A stretch of DNA of 14,982 nt from JACPAB01 sp964366725 (GCA_964366725.1 CAYIUL010000010.1:1-14982), one strand, 5' to 3'. Counted from the stretch's first letter, positions 1 to 7,723 are shown. Numbers and translations are program-made. Notes: a model not told the origin generated them from the sequence alone.

Positions 1-1
1 G

Positions 2-1066
2 TTCAAGACCGTTGCCGGCACGGTTGCCGTGTTCGCCATAGGGTTTATTTTCGTGATCTGGCCTGTTTACGGCATCCATACGCTTAATTACCCGCCCGAA
101 AAACAAAAGACCGACACGACATATTTTCTGGGAAGCTACGGCAACCGCAAATTTGCGGACCCCGTCGTTTGGGCATCGGATAAACCATTCATAAGACCGC
201 TGGCCCACTACGCCACCGGACTGCTGATGGTCAATCAAAGAGCCATCGGCGGGAACACCACTTACTTCCTGGGTGAGATCCGGAATGTTGCCTGGAAACA
301 TTACTTCCCTGTCGTTTATTTCATCAAAGAACCGCTGGCTTTCTGGGGCTTGGTCGTGATCGTCCTGCTTTTTCTGGGAGCGCGATACAAACCGAATTTA
401 TATAAAACCGGCCACTGGCTGAAAGGTTACTTCCCGGAATTCGCGATGCTTTTGTGGCTGGTAATTTACTGGTATTTAAGCATCACTTCAAATTTGAACA
501 TCGGGGTCAGGCATCTTCTTCCGACATACGGTTTTGTGTTTATTATGCTGGCTGGACAACTCGCCAAAATGGGCGAAATAGCGAAAACCAAAAAAAGGAT
601 CGTCCGGAGTTCTTTCGCCGCGCTCATCGGTTTTCTTTTCGCCTGGTATCTGGGCGAGAACTTGAGGGTGTATCCTTATTATCTGACTTATTTTAACGAA
701 ACGGCGGGTGGGCCTAAAAGCGGATATGTTTACGTGGTTGACTCCAACATTGACTGGGGACAGGATGCCAAACGCCTGGCCGACTGGGTGGACGCCAAGG
801 GAATCCAAAAGATAAGTTTGGATTATTTCGGCTGGGCTGATGCCGGCTATTACTTGGGAGAGAAATATTTTTGGATAAATGCCGGAAGATACAAAAACGC
901 CCGGGAATTCCTTGCGGACAACCCCGGGGGCGGTTATATTGCCGTTTCTAAAAGCTACTATATGGGCTCAAGAGAGAAAGAAGAAACGAGCTATTCCTGG
1001 CTTGATGTCTACGCCCCGATAGCGGATATTGGTAACTCCATATTTGTTTGGTATATAGACAAATAA
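2..1066 (+). CDS. Membrane glycosyltransferase, GT39/PMT-like family (5' part missing)
   Basis: This is the C-terminal part of a polytopic membrane protein; the frame is open to the window edge, so 354 codons are visible and the true start lies upstream. Visible features are several hydrophobic segments (around window residues 1-25, 105-125, 145-160, 170-190 and 200-220), the loop motif RHLLPTYGF, and further on the motif NETAGGP followed by DSNIDWGQD. These loop motifs are familiar from GT39-type (dolichyl-phosphate-mannose-protein mannosyltransferase-like) proteins of candidate-phyla bacteria. Such enzymes move a sugar from a polyprenyl-phosphate carrier to an acceptor on the outer face of the membrane. 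The catalytic first extracytoplasmic loop is not in the window, so donor and acceptor cannot be inferred. The gene ends at TAA 1064-1066, exactly at the U-tract of the convergent RNA gene. No plus-strand terminator is seen after it. Confidence 0.75.
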   Translation, partial: FKTVAGTVAVFAIGFIFVIWPVYGIHTLNYPPEKQKTDTTYFLGSYGNRKFADPVVWASDKPFIRPLAHYATGLLMVNQRAIGGNTTYFLGEIRNVAWKHYFPVVYFIKEPLAFWGLVVIVLLFLGARYKPNLYKTGHWLKGYFPEFAMLLWLVIYWYLSITSNLNIGVRHLLPTYGFVFIMLAGQLAKMGEIAKTKKRIVRSSFAALIGFLFAWYLGENLRVYPYYLTYFNETAGGPKSGYVYVVDSNIDWGQDAKRLADWVDAKGIQKISLDYFGWADAGYYLGEKYFWINAGRYKNAREFLADNPGGGYIAVSKSYYMGSREKEETSYSWLDVYAPIADIGNSIFVWYIDK

Positions 1067-1136
1067 AAAAGCTCCGTAGGAAGCTGTGCGCGTCTGACTG
1101 ACGCTCGCGTTTTTAAACGCACAGCTCCCACGGAGT
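1065..1136 (-). terminator. Rho-independent terminator of the minus-strand RNA gene
   Basis: On the minus strand an 18-19 bp stem (arms 1118-1135 and 1072-1090, with one bulged base and one G-U pair) is followed directly by TTTTTTATTT (forward A-rich 1061-1070). The 27-nt apex can fold into two smaller hairpins (GCGTC/GACGC and GCGTT/AACGC). The plus strand has no T-run after the stem, and the G-U pair becomes A-C there, so the element works for minus-strand transcription only. Confidence 0.85.
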
Positions 1137-1443
1137 GGCTTATGGGGTCCTCGGCCCCAGGCCCTTTGAAAAACATCCCGCACAACGCGACCTCCCTTCA
1201 CTTCGGTGACTGGAGGAAAGAACATGCGAGGCGCTTGCCTGCATGAGAGGTTGCCCGCGGTGGGCTTGAACCATGGCCCCACGCCCGTGGGAACGCCATG
1301 CCGGACCTCCAGTTCCGGTTCAGAGTGGTCACGCCATTCGGTCCCCGTTTTACCGGTGGGTTATACGGTGCCCTCACCCTGGACCTATTGACCACCAGCA
1401 CCAACTCATGGCTGGCGTGACCATCTTTTTGGCCCTAGGTAGA

Positions 1444-1585
1444 GCCCGAAAAAAACCAGCAAATTACTATACTCGAGAGAGCGACTCCTAACATATAGAT
1501 ATCCCTATCCTTTTCGGCCAAATTTTTCTTGCTTGAATGCCTGGATATTGATGAATAATGACGATTTTGCTGATTTTTTTCGGGC
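1444..1585. repeat. 20-nt inverted repeat inside the RNA gene
   Basis: Arms 1444-1463 and 1566-1585 are reverse complements over 20 nt with one difference, and are separated by 102 nt. Each arm has an A7 or T7 run flanked by GCCCG and CAGCAAA. The difference is a G-U pair on the minus-strand RNA. The outer six bases (1580-1585) also belong to the 9-bp GUAA hairpin 1580-1601, so the two pairings compete there. Confidence 0.8.
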
Positions 1586-1627
1586 CCCTTACGGGACCCG
1601 ACAATGTAAGGAACTTACGGTATTATA

Positions 1628-1656
1628 AGTATAGCAGAGTCCCATTTAAAAGTCAA
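1628..1656 (-). promoter_or_regulatory. Sigma70-type promoter of the RNA gene
   Basis: On the minus strand TTGACT (1651-1656) and TATACT (1628-1633) are separated by 17 nt, each matching the consensus at 5 of 6 positions. Transcription should start near 1621. The -35 lies just past the ftsQ stop codon, so the RNA can be made independently of the serS-ftsQ message. Confidence 0.8.
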
Positions 1657-1671
1657 GTGTTGTAATGGAGT

Positions 1672-2469
1672 TTAGGGTGCAAAGTAGACCCTGTCTTCTA
1701 TTCTTAGGTCTATATACTGGGGGTTGAAGTTAACGTCCTTTGCTTTTTCTTCCAAAAATATCTTCAAAATCTCGAGTTGGTTTTTAATGTTCGGGCCCAG
1801 AGAAAAAACGATGTAAAAACTTTTATCCGTATAGACCTCGAACTCATCGAAAGATCCCTCGGGAATGACGACTGACCTTATCGTCGGTTGAGACATATTC
1901 GACGCAACCTCGCTGACGGCCTCAAAAAAATCTTTATCAATATCGAAGCCGTCCCTTTGTCTTTTGTCCTCAACCGTCAGCAAGAGAAAGCCGGAAGACC
2001 TCACGGCCGGACCCCAGGTTTGCATCTCTTCGTCGAAGTATCGGCATTCCGGACCCGAACACCAGATCCCGGCGGGTTTCCTCTCCGAGATATCAATGGC
2101 CAGTTGGTGAGGAGGTTTCTTCCCGACCCGGACGGTTTTTAACACCTGATTTAGGGAAAGCAAACTCGCCTCCAGACCGTTGCCGTCAAAGAAGAAAATG
2201 TTCCTTTGGGGATGTATGTATCCGAATTTTTCATGGCCGAACTGCTTATTCACTTCGACCATGACAATATCCCTATCGAATGTCTCAAGGCCATTGATGG
2301 TGATGTCTTTTATCTCGAGCTTATCCGTAAAAAACAGAAAATATATCCCCCCGCCGACAAGGGCAACGAACCCGAAAACAAATCCCGAGAGCTTCAAAAT
2401 AAAAAACAGGCGATTTCTTCTCGCCAGTTCATCGCGATAACTCAACTTTTTTACATCGTATGCTTTCAT
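1672..2469 (-). CDS. ftsQ: Cell division protein FtsQ (DivIB family)
   Basis: The 265-residue bitopic membrane protein has a basic cytoplasmic N-terminus, one transmembrane helix (about residues 21-47), a POTRA domain starting at LEIKDITINGLETF (about 51-120), and a beta domain ending in YIDLRIEDRVYF, the usual FtsQ tail. FtsQ links early and late divisome proteins at the septum; its periplasmic or extracellular domain binds FtsB and FtsL in studied bacteria. The ATG overlaps the serS stop as ATGA and is preceded by a strong SD inside serS, so translation is probably coupled. The length is usual for the family. The identification comes from architecture and motifs; sequence conservation in FtsQ is generally low. 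Confidence 0.85.
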   Translation of the reverse strand: MKAYDVKKLSYRDELARRNRLFFILKLSGFVFGFVALVGGGIYFLFFTDKLEIKDITINGLETFDRDIVMVEVNKQFGHEKFGYIHPQRNIFFFDGNGLEASLLSLNQVLKTVRVGKKPPHQLAIDISERKPAGIWCSGPECRYFDEEMQTWGPAVRSSGFLLLTVEDKRQRDGFDIDKDFFEAVSEVASNMSQPTIRSVVIPEGSFDEFEVYTDKSFYIVFSLGPNIKNQLEILKIFLEEKAKDVNFNPQYIDLRIEDRVYFAP

Positions 2470-3770
2470 TTAACCTCCTTAAGTCCGCCCATGTATTTGC
2501 GAAGAACCTTTGGCACTTCGACTGTCCCTTTATTGGTCTGGTAATTTTCCATTATCGCGATAATGGTCCTGCCGATGGCGATTGCGGTAGCGTCATTCAT
2601 GTGGACGAATTCCGAACCGCCTTGGCGTTTTACTTTCGTTCCGAGGCGTCTTGCCTGATAATCGGTCATCAGGTCGGCGGTGTGGGTTTCGCGATACCTG
2701 TTCTGTCCGGGCATCCACATTTCTATGTCTATCTGCCGAGCGTCAGGCCCGCCCATATCGCCGGTACAGATGGTCACGACTTGGTAAGGTATGTTCAGTG
2801 ACTGGACCAAATGTTCCTGAATAGCCACGAAAAAGTCCTGCTCCTTGACCGAGTCCTCGGGAAGGCAGAACGATTCCATTTCCAGTTTGTCGAATTGATG
2901 GAGCCGCAGAATTCCTTTCATGTCTTTTCCGTATGAGCCCGCTTCTCTTCGGAACGCGGTCGAATAACCGATATATCTGACCGGCAGATCTTCCTCTTTG
3001 AATGTCTCACCCATATGCATCGCGCCAAGAGTATGCTCGGCGCTGCCGACCAGAAAAACATCGTCGCTCGGGATATAGTATCTCTCTTCCTTCGGTTCCA
3101 GACGGGCCATTTTCTGGAACACATCGGGCCTTATCAGAACCGGCGGTATCACGGGAATAAAAGGCGTTGGTTTTATGTCCAAGCCGGCTTTCTTAATTAT
3201 TTTCTTAAGCGCCTTCCCGTCTGTAAAAATGGACAAGGCGTGCTGGATAAGCGCAAATTGCATCAAAGCCAGCGGGCCCTTGAGATACGTGANNNNNNNN
3301 NNATACGTGAAGCTGGCCCCCGACACTTGGGATTCCCGTTCATTGTCAATTACGCCCAGTTTTTCTCCGAGTTCCCAATGCTCTCTCGGCTCGAAGTCGA
3401 ATTTTTTCGGTTCTCCCCATTGCCTTACGACCTTATTCTCCGATTCGTCCCGGCCGACGGGGGTATCGTCGGTGGGAATATTCGGCGCCATAGCCATCAG
3501 CCCGTTGAATTCTTCTTCCACACAGGATAACTCATCGACTACAAGCTTTATCTTTTCCTTTAGGGCTTTCAGCTCTTCCAGGTCTTTTGGCGACTGCGGT
3601 CCTTTGCTCCGCTTGTTTTGCTCCGCTTTCATTGACTCCGACTCGCCCAGAAGATGCCGGCGCCTTTCATCGGCAGCCAAAAGTTTGTCCAGATCCAAAT
3701 TAACCTTTTTGTTTTTTATCGCCTCTTTTACCACTCCCGGATTTTGGCGGATGAATTTGATATCCAACAT
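2466..3770 (-). CDS. serS: Seryl-tRNA synthetase (interrupted by an assembly N-run)
   Basis: Class II aminoacyl-tRNA synthetase that charges tRNA-Ser. The N-terminus MLDIKFIRQNP and the following basic, charged stretch (about residues 1-110) form the coiled-coil arm that grips the tRNA. The catalytic core shows motif 2 (FRREAGSYGKDMKGILR, then HQFDKLE) and motif 3 (GRTIIAIMENYQ, then VEVPKVLRKYMGG). The 434 codons include four unknown residues from ten N bases at 3293-3302. The flanks suggest this is a false gap and that the real protein has 428 residues (SGASFTYLKGPLAL). The ATG at 3770 follows the lysS stop by one base with no clear SD, so translation probably depends on lysS. The 3' end overlaps ftsQ by four bases. 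Confidence 0.95.
   Translation of the reverse strand: MLDIKFIRQNPGVVKEAIKNKKVNLDLDKLLAADERRRHLLGESESMKAEQNKRSKGPQSPKDLEELKALKEKIKLVVDELSCVEEEFNGLMAMAPNIPTDDTPVGRDESENKVVRQWGEPKKFDFEPREHWELGEKLGVIDNERESQVSGASFTYXXXXTYLKGPLALMQFALIQHALSIFTDGKALKKIIKKAGLDIKPTPFIPVIPPVLIRPDVFQKMARLEPKEERYYIPSDDVFLVGSAEHTLGAMHMGETFKEEDLPVRYIGYSTAFRREAGSYGKDMKGILRLHQFDKLEMESFCLPEDSVKEQDFFVAIQEHLVQSLNIPYQVVTICTGDMGGPDARQIDIEMWMPGQNRYRETHTADLMTDYQARRLGTKVKRQGGSEFVHMNDATAIAIGRTIIAIMENYQTNKGTVEVPKVLRKYMGGLKEVK
2474..2480 (-). promoter_or_regulatory. Shine-Dalgarno of ftsQ inside serS
   Basis: The minus strand reads AAGGAGG, then TTAA, then ATG. The SD is formed by the last serS codons (K-E-V), and fixes the ftsQ start at 2469. 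Confidence 0.8.
3285..3310. other. Assembly join: 10 N flanked by the same 8-mer
   Basis: The bases atacgtga stand on both sides of ten N (3285-3292 and 3303-3310). Removing the N run and one copy (18 nt) leaves serS in frame and turns FTY-XXXX-TYLKG into FTYLKG. This is what a scaffolder leaves when overlapping contig ends are joined by a fixed-size gap instead of being merged. Confidence 0.85.
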
Positions 3771-3771
3771 A

Positions 3772-5250
3772 TTATTTTGGGCGCATTAACGGGAAAAACA
3801 CGGTTTCCCTGACCGGCCTGTCCATCAGAAAAGCGAATAATCTCTCGGAATAAGCAAACCCGGCGGTAGGCGGCATTCCGTATTCCAGCGCTTCCACAAA
3901 GTCCTCATCCATTCTTTGGGCTTCTTTGTCTCCGGCCTCGCGTAATTTAGCCTGCTCTTCAAATCTTTCCATTTGATCCAACGGGTCGTTAAGTTCTGAG
4001 AACCCCTTGCCAAGCTCCGAGCCGCAAGCCACAACCTGAAAACGCTCAACCTTGCCGGGATCGGCAGACGATCTTTTCGCCAACGGTTCGATATCAACCG
4101 GCGGCAGGACCAGAAATCCCGGCTCCCACAACTCCGGCCGTACTTTCTTTTTGAATATCACGTCTATCAACCTGCCCCGGCCGACATGAAGCGATGTGTC
4201 TATCCCCTCTTCTTCCGCGTATTTTTTCAAATCCTTTTCACCGGTATCCGCCAAATCAAGGCCGGTGTATTTGTTAAACTCATCAAAATAATCATATCTC
4301 TTCCACTTGCCGTCCCAGTTCACGTTTTTACCGCGGTATTCGTGCGAAAGCGTTCCCAGTGTTTCTTTAATTACGTTCTTTATCAGCCGTTCCGCAAGCT
4401 CCATTAATTTTTTATGGTCGTAGTAAGCCCAATACATTTCCATCTGGGTGTAGTCCTGAAGATGCTCGCGATCCATGCCTTCATTGCGGAATATTCTCCC
4501 TATCTCAAAGACCTTCTCGAATCCAGCCACAATGAGCCGTTTCAAATGAAGTTCCGGGGCAATTCTTAAATAAAGGTCGATGTTCAAAGCGTTAAGGTGG
4601 GTTTTGAACGGCTCGGCATCGGCTCCGCCGGGGATCTGTTCCAAAACCGGGGTATCAACTTCCAGTCCGCCTTCTTTCAATAAAAATTCTCTTGTCGCCT
4701 GCCAGAAACGCGACTTTTTGATAAACAACTCCTTTTCGTCCGGATTCATTATGAAATCCAGATACCTCTTGCGGAGCCGCTCCTCCACATCTTCCAAACC
4801 GTGCCACTTTTCAGGCAAAGGCATAAGGGTTTTGGCAAGCACTTTCCACTCTCCCTCTCTTACTTCAACGCTTTTCTCGCCTGTTTTTGTTTCAACTAAG
4901 TTTGTGTGAAGGAGTCCGCCTACTTCAATAAAATCACCTATATCAATTAATTCGCTGAACACTCTAAAATCGTTATCTCCAACAATATTTTTCTTAACAT
5001 AAATCTGAATTTTCCCGCTTTCGTCGTGTATATCCAAAAATATTGAACCACCGTGTTCGCGTCGCGCCATAACCCTGCCGACTAAAATAATGCCTGGTTT
5101 GTTGGACCGATATGACTCCTCGGTCCAGTTATTTAATATCTCTGAAATCTTATGAGTCCTCTTTGACTCGGCTGGATAAGGGTCAACGCCCATCTTCCGG
5201 AGCTCTTTTGCTTTCTCTATTTTTGTATTGCGTATGTCGTCAAGTGCCAT
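3772..5250 (-). CDS. lysS: Lysyl-tRNA synthetase, class II
   Basis: The 492-residue enzyme charges tRNA-Lys. The N-terminal OB-fold anticodon-binding domain (about residues 50-150) contains GRVMARREHGGSIFLDIHD; motif 1 lies near RKRYLDFIMNPDE and the following helix; motif 2 is FRNEGMDREHLQDYTQMEMYWAY without its last residues; motif 3 is GMPPTAGFAYSERLFAFL and ends in FFPLMRPK. In the usual LysRS the motif 3 core is GxGIDRL; here it is AYSERL, keeping the arginine but changing the residues before it. The gene starts only 18 nt after the T-run of the greA terminator, with no room for a normal promoter and no SD, so it is probably expressed by readthrough from greA. It is followed by serS after one base. 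Confidence 0.95.
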   Translation of the reverse strand: MALDDIRNTKIEKAKELRKMGVDPYPAESKRTHKISEILNNWTEESYRSNKPGIILVGRVMARREHGGSIFLDIHDESGKIQIYVKKNIVGDNDFRVFSELIDIGDFIEVGGLLHTNLVETKTGEKSVEVREGEWKVLAKTLMPLPEKWHGLEDVEERLRKRYLDFIMNPDEKELFIKKSRFWQATREFLLKEGGLEVDTPVLEQIPGGADAEPFKTHLNALNIDLYLRIAPELHLKRLIVAGFEKVFEIGRIFRNEGMDREHLQDYTQMEMYWAYYDHKKLMELAERLIKNVIKETLGTLSHEYRGKNVNWDGKWKRYDYFDEFNKYTGLDLADTGEKDLKKYAEEEGIDTSLHVGRGRLIDVIFKKKVRPELWEPGFLVLPPVDIEPLAKRSSADPGKVERFQVVACGSELGKGFSELNDPLDQMERFEEQAKLREAGDKEAQRMDEDFVEALEYGMPPTAGFAYSERLFAFLMDRPVRETVFFPLMRPK

Positions 5251-5267
5251 GTTATAAATCTTACAAC

Positions 5268-5297
5268 AAAAAAACTGCCCCGCAAAGGGCAGTTTTT
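5268..5297 (-). terminator. Terminator or attenuator after greA
   Basis: A perfect 7-bp stem (ACTGCCC, 5287-5293, with GGGCAGT, 5274-5280) and a 6-nt loop are followed on the minus strand by a T-run (5268-5273). A shorter T-run (5293-5297) on the other side makes it partly bidirectional. It lies between the greA stop and the lysS start. Confidence 0.85.
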
Positions 5298-5303
5298 CAC
5301 GTT

Positions 5304-5762
5304 CTATTTTATTTCGAGTATCTTATATTCCACTGCACCCTTAGGGGTTTTCACTTCGATTTTTTCCCCCTTCTTCCGGCCCAGAAATGCCTTACCCAGA
5401 GGCGATTCATTGGAGATGAACCCTTTGATGGGGTCTGACTCAGCGGCGCCGACGATAACAAAATTTTGAGCTCCTTTGGGAGAGTCGACTTTGACGCTTG
5501 AGCCGACATTCACGACTCCGCCGCCGTTAGTTGCGCTGATGACCACGGCATTTTCAAGCGTGGCTTTAATCTCCTCTATTCTGCCTTCGTTGGCGGCTTG
5601 CGCCTCTCTTGCCGCGTCGAAAGCGGCATTCTCCGAAATATCCCCTTCTTCTTTTGCTTCTTTTATTCTTCTGGCGATCTCGGGCCTCAGAACAGAGGTT
5701 CTTTCCTCCAGTTCGTTCTTCAACTTTTCAAGGCCTTCCTTGCTGAAATATTGATTATCCAT
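5304..5762 (-). CDS. greA: Transcription elongation factor GreA
   Basis: The 152-residue protein has the full Gre layout: an N-terminal antiparallel coiled coil (about residues 1-75) whose tip carries EEGDISENAAFDAA, with the acidic residues that enter the RNA polymerase secondary channel and stimulate cleavage of backtracked RNA, then an FKBP-like C-terminal domain (about 80-152) with DPIKGFISNESPLGKA near its end. The length is about normal. The start at MDNQYFSKEGL fits the family; no SD is visible, and the predicted transcript has a leader of only about 20 nt. The promoter -35 overlaps the last codons of mrdA. The intrinsic terminator follows the stop closely. Confidence 0.95.
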   Translation of the reverse strand: MDNQYFSKEGLEKLKNELEERTSVLRPEIARRIKEAKEEGDISENAAFDAAREAQAANEGRIEEIKATLENAVVISATNGGGVVNVGSSVKVDSPKGAQNFVIVGAAESDPIKGFISNESPLGKAFLGRKKGEKIEVKTPKGAVEYKILEIK

Positions 5763-5787
5763 GTTTTACTAAAATATATGAAAGTAA

Positions 5788-5816
5788 ATGATACGCCTGT
5801 CTATTGTGTTTGTAAA
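5788..5816 (-). promoter_or_regulatory. Promoter of greA
   Basis: Minus strand TTTACA (5811-5816), 17 nt, TATCAT (5788-5793): five of six consensus positions in each box. Start of transcription is expected near 5781, giving a short SD-less leader. The promoter overlaps the mrdA stop codon. Confidence 0.65.
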
Positions 5817-7723
5817 GTAGCGCGTTCGAAATACCACTTCAGCACATGGTCGGCCACTACGGTAGCCGCTCCCTGGTTGGATGACGCGCCCTCCACAAGC
5901 ACGGTGATGGCTATCTCCGGATCATCAAATGGGGCAAAAGCGGCAAACAAGGCGTTAATGCTTCGACCCTTTATGACCTCGGCTGTGCCGGTTTTCGCTC
6001 CAACTCTGACAGGCAGATTTTGCAGCAGCTTGGCCGTGCCGGAAATAACCGTCTCCTCCATATCGCTTTTTATCTCGGAAACCGCGTCGGGCGTGAAGGG
6101 AAGCCGGAAAAGCTGCTCTTTCTGAAATATCCGGATGTCGTTTTTATTGTCATCCACAACCCTCTGGGCGACTTGGGGCTTATATACGGTACCGCCGTTG
6201 GCTATGCCCGATATGTAAGAATTTAACCATAAAGGCGTAACCAGAAGATCTCCTTGGCCTATCGAAATATTGTATGTATCTCCCTGATACCACGGCTCGC
6301 CGCGTTTCTTTTCTTTCCAGTCGGGAGTCGGCACAAAGCCGCTGACTTCGCCCGGCAGATCGATGCCCAAAATCTTGTCGGCCCAGGACGACATCAGGTA
6401 TTTGGCGATGCGTTCTATGCCCAGTCCCCGGACATTGCCAAAACCGCCTCCGGCGATAAAGAAATACACGTTGCACGAATCGGCAATGGCCCGGCGCAAA
6501 TTGAATAATCCGGTGTCTTCCCGCCAGTTCTTGAAAACAGACGGCGAATCGGGATCGAACGGGTTGGGTACGACCAAACGGATACAATCCCGGATAACGT
6601 CCTGCGGGGTAAAAATATGCTCTTCCAGCGTCATCAAACCCATGAACGGCTTAATGGTTGAGCCCGGATTGTAAAGGCCGCTGATGACGCGGTTGAACAG
6701 CGGCCGGGATTTGTTGTCGAATAAATTTTTAAAGTCCTTTTCAGACAAGCCGGAGACAAAAAGGTTATTGTCGAAAGACGGAAAACTTACCATGGCCAAA
6801 ACTTGTCCGTTGGCCGGATTCTGGATCACTGCCGCCCCTCGGGATAAATTTGCCCCGGCAAGCGCGCCGTAAAGCTCGTTATAAAGCTTCTTCTGAAGGT
6901 CATAATCAATATTCAGAACCAAATTCTTGCCCGGGACGGGATCGATCGAGTTCTTGTCCTGACGCTCCGGTCGAGGATCCTCGATGGCTTTGCCATCGGG
7001 ACTGAAGAATATTTTTCCGTGTTCCCCTCTCAACAGCTCTTCGTATTGAAGCTCAACGCCGAGCCGTCCGATAGTGTCGGTGGGATTGTAATAATCCTTG
7101 TTCAGGTCCGCGACATTTACCTTACCGACATAGCCCAAGATCGATGAGAACTGGTGGCCATCGACATAATAACGATTGGTATCCGGAACCACGTAAAAAC
7201 CTTTCGGATTTAAATATCTAAGCTCCAGAACCTGGTTTTTGTTCAACTCTTTGGCCGCGAAAAAAATGGAGCTTTTTTTGGAGTTCTCAGCCGTTAAAAG
7301 ATCGAATTGTTCTCTGGGAACTCCCAGAATATCGGCTATCTTGTCCACTTGGGCATTGTCCTTGCCCTCCCTGACCTCTTTGGAAATGACCAGAAGGTCG
7401 AAACCGGCCAAATTCTTTACTAAGGCCTGTCCAAGCCGGTCGAAAATAATGCCCCTCGGAGGCGGGATAAAAAAGTTGACCGTTCTGTTATCGAGGGCCA
7501 GGCGGGCATACTCTTCATATTCGGAGACGGCGATCTTAAAAGAAAAGGCGAATATCACGCCGAACAAGAGAAGCGCCGAAAAAAAAGTGAACCGAAAGGC
7601 GGCATGAGGTATCGGCTTTTCAAGGTCGGAGTGCTCGCTTCCGGAATCAATGAGGGTTTCTTCCGGGGTCACCCATTCGTCGGTATTCAGTGAAATTTTG
7701 TATTCTTTTTTAAAATTTAGCAT
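5801..7723 (-). CDS. mrdA: Penicillin-binding protein 2 (elongasome transpeptidase)
   Basis: The 640-residue class B PBP cross-links peptidoglycan during rod elongation. A cytoplasmic N-terminus of about 43 residues is followed by one membrane anchor (about 44-66), the dimerisation/pedestal domain starting at PPPRGIIFDRLGQ (88-100), and a transpeptidase domain with the serine motif STIK (S355, K358), SCN (S416-N418) and KTG (K577-G579). All catalytic motifs are intact. The gene is last in the mreB-mreC-mreD-mrdA order and overlaps the 3' end of mreD by 14 nt, so co-translation is likely. FtsI was considered; the gene context makes PBP2 the better call. The ATG at 7723 has no clear SD. No rodA partner gene follows; greA does. 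Confidence 0.9.
   Translation of the reverse strand: MLNFKKEYKISLNTDEWVTPEETLIDSGSEHSDLEKPIPHAAFRFTFFSALLLFGVIFAFSFKIAVSEYEEYARLALDNRTVNFFIPPPRGIIFDRLGQALVKNLAGFDLLVISKEVREGKDNAQVDKIADILGVPREQFDLLTAENSKKSSIFFAAKELNKNQVLELRYLNPKGFYVVPDTNRYYVDGHQFSSILGYVGKVNVADLNKDYYNPTDTIGRLGVELQYEELLRGEHGKIFFSPDGKAIEDPRPERQDKNSIDPVPGKNLVLNIDYDLQKKLYNELYGALAGANLSRGAAVIQNPANGQVLAMVSFPSFDNNLFVSGLSEKDFKNLFDNKSRPLFNRVISGLYNPGSTIKPFMGLMTLEEHIFTPQDVIRDCIRLVVPNPFDPDSPSVFKNWREDTGLFNLRRAIADSCNVYFFIAGGGFGNVRGLGIERIAKYLMSSWADKILGIDLPGEVSGFVPTPDWKEKKRGEPWYQGDTYNISIGQGDLLVTPLWLNSYISGIANGGTVYKPQVAQRVVDDNKNDIRIFQKEQLFRLPFTPDAVSEIKSDMEETVISGTAKLLQNLPVRVGAKTGTAEVIKGRSINALFAAFAPFDDPEIAITVLVEGASSNQGAATVVADHVLKWYFERATLQTQ

Larger units (their letters stand above)
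1065..1621 (-). ncRNA. Unassigned structured RNA of about 555 nt with its own promoter and terminator
   Basis: There is no credible protein gene between 1067 and 1671, but the minus strand carries a full transcription unit. Helices seen by eye, in forward coordinates: 1606-1610/1614-1618; 1580-1588/1593-1601 with a GUAA tetraloop; 1444-1463/1566-1585 (20 bp); 1326-1336/1413-1423 (11 bp); 1340-1344/1381-1385; 1367-1370/1375-1378; 1301-1305/1314-1318; 1272-1282/1287-1300; 1253-1256/1262-1265; 1223-1232/1237-1245; 1191-1201/1206-1216; 1143-1147/1155-1159. In three helices (1580-1601, the 20-bp helix and the terminator stem) the one non-Watson-Crick pair is G-U on the minus strand and A-C on the plus strand, which supports the minus strand as the RNA. 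The 5' third is A/U-rich, the rest G/C-rich. I found no GAGGAAAGUCC or ACAGAA core of RNase P RNA, no tRNA-like ends or Ala-starting tag of tmRNA, and no SRP GGAAGGAAGC loop. The structure is clear; the family and function are unknown. A very divergent rnpB is not fully excluded. Confidence 0.7.

Noticed and set aside
1190..1230. Plus-strand GGAGGAAAG after a C(UUCG)G hairpin, resembling the start of RNase P RNA
   Set aside because: The conserved core continues as GUCC in RNase P RNA but as AAC here, the 3' ACAGAA partner is missing, and promoter, terminator and G-U pairs point to the minus strand.
1255..1280. T-arm-like GGTTCAAGCCC on the minus strand, suggesting a tRNA or tmRNA end
   Set aside because: The five-pair T-stem does not form, and no acceptor stem, anticodon arm or CCA end is found nearby.
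1310..1330. Minus-strand AACTGGAGG, also present in 23S rRNA
   Set aside because: The match is about ten bases; the flanks do not follow rRNA, so this is chance.
1067..1491. Small ORFs in the 1067-1671 region (plus strand from 1206 and 1273, minus strand from 1404 and 1282)
   Set aside because: Their peptides show no domain, no SD and no consistent codon use, and they lie within RNA helices. The region is better explained as a structured RNA.
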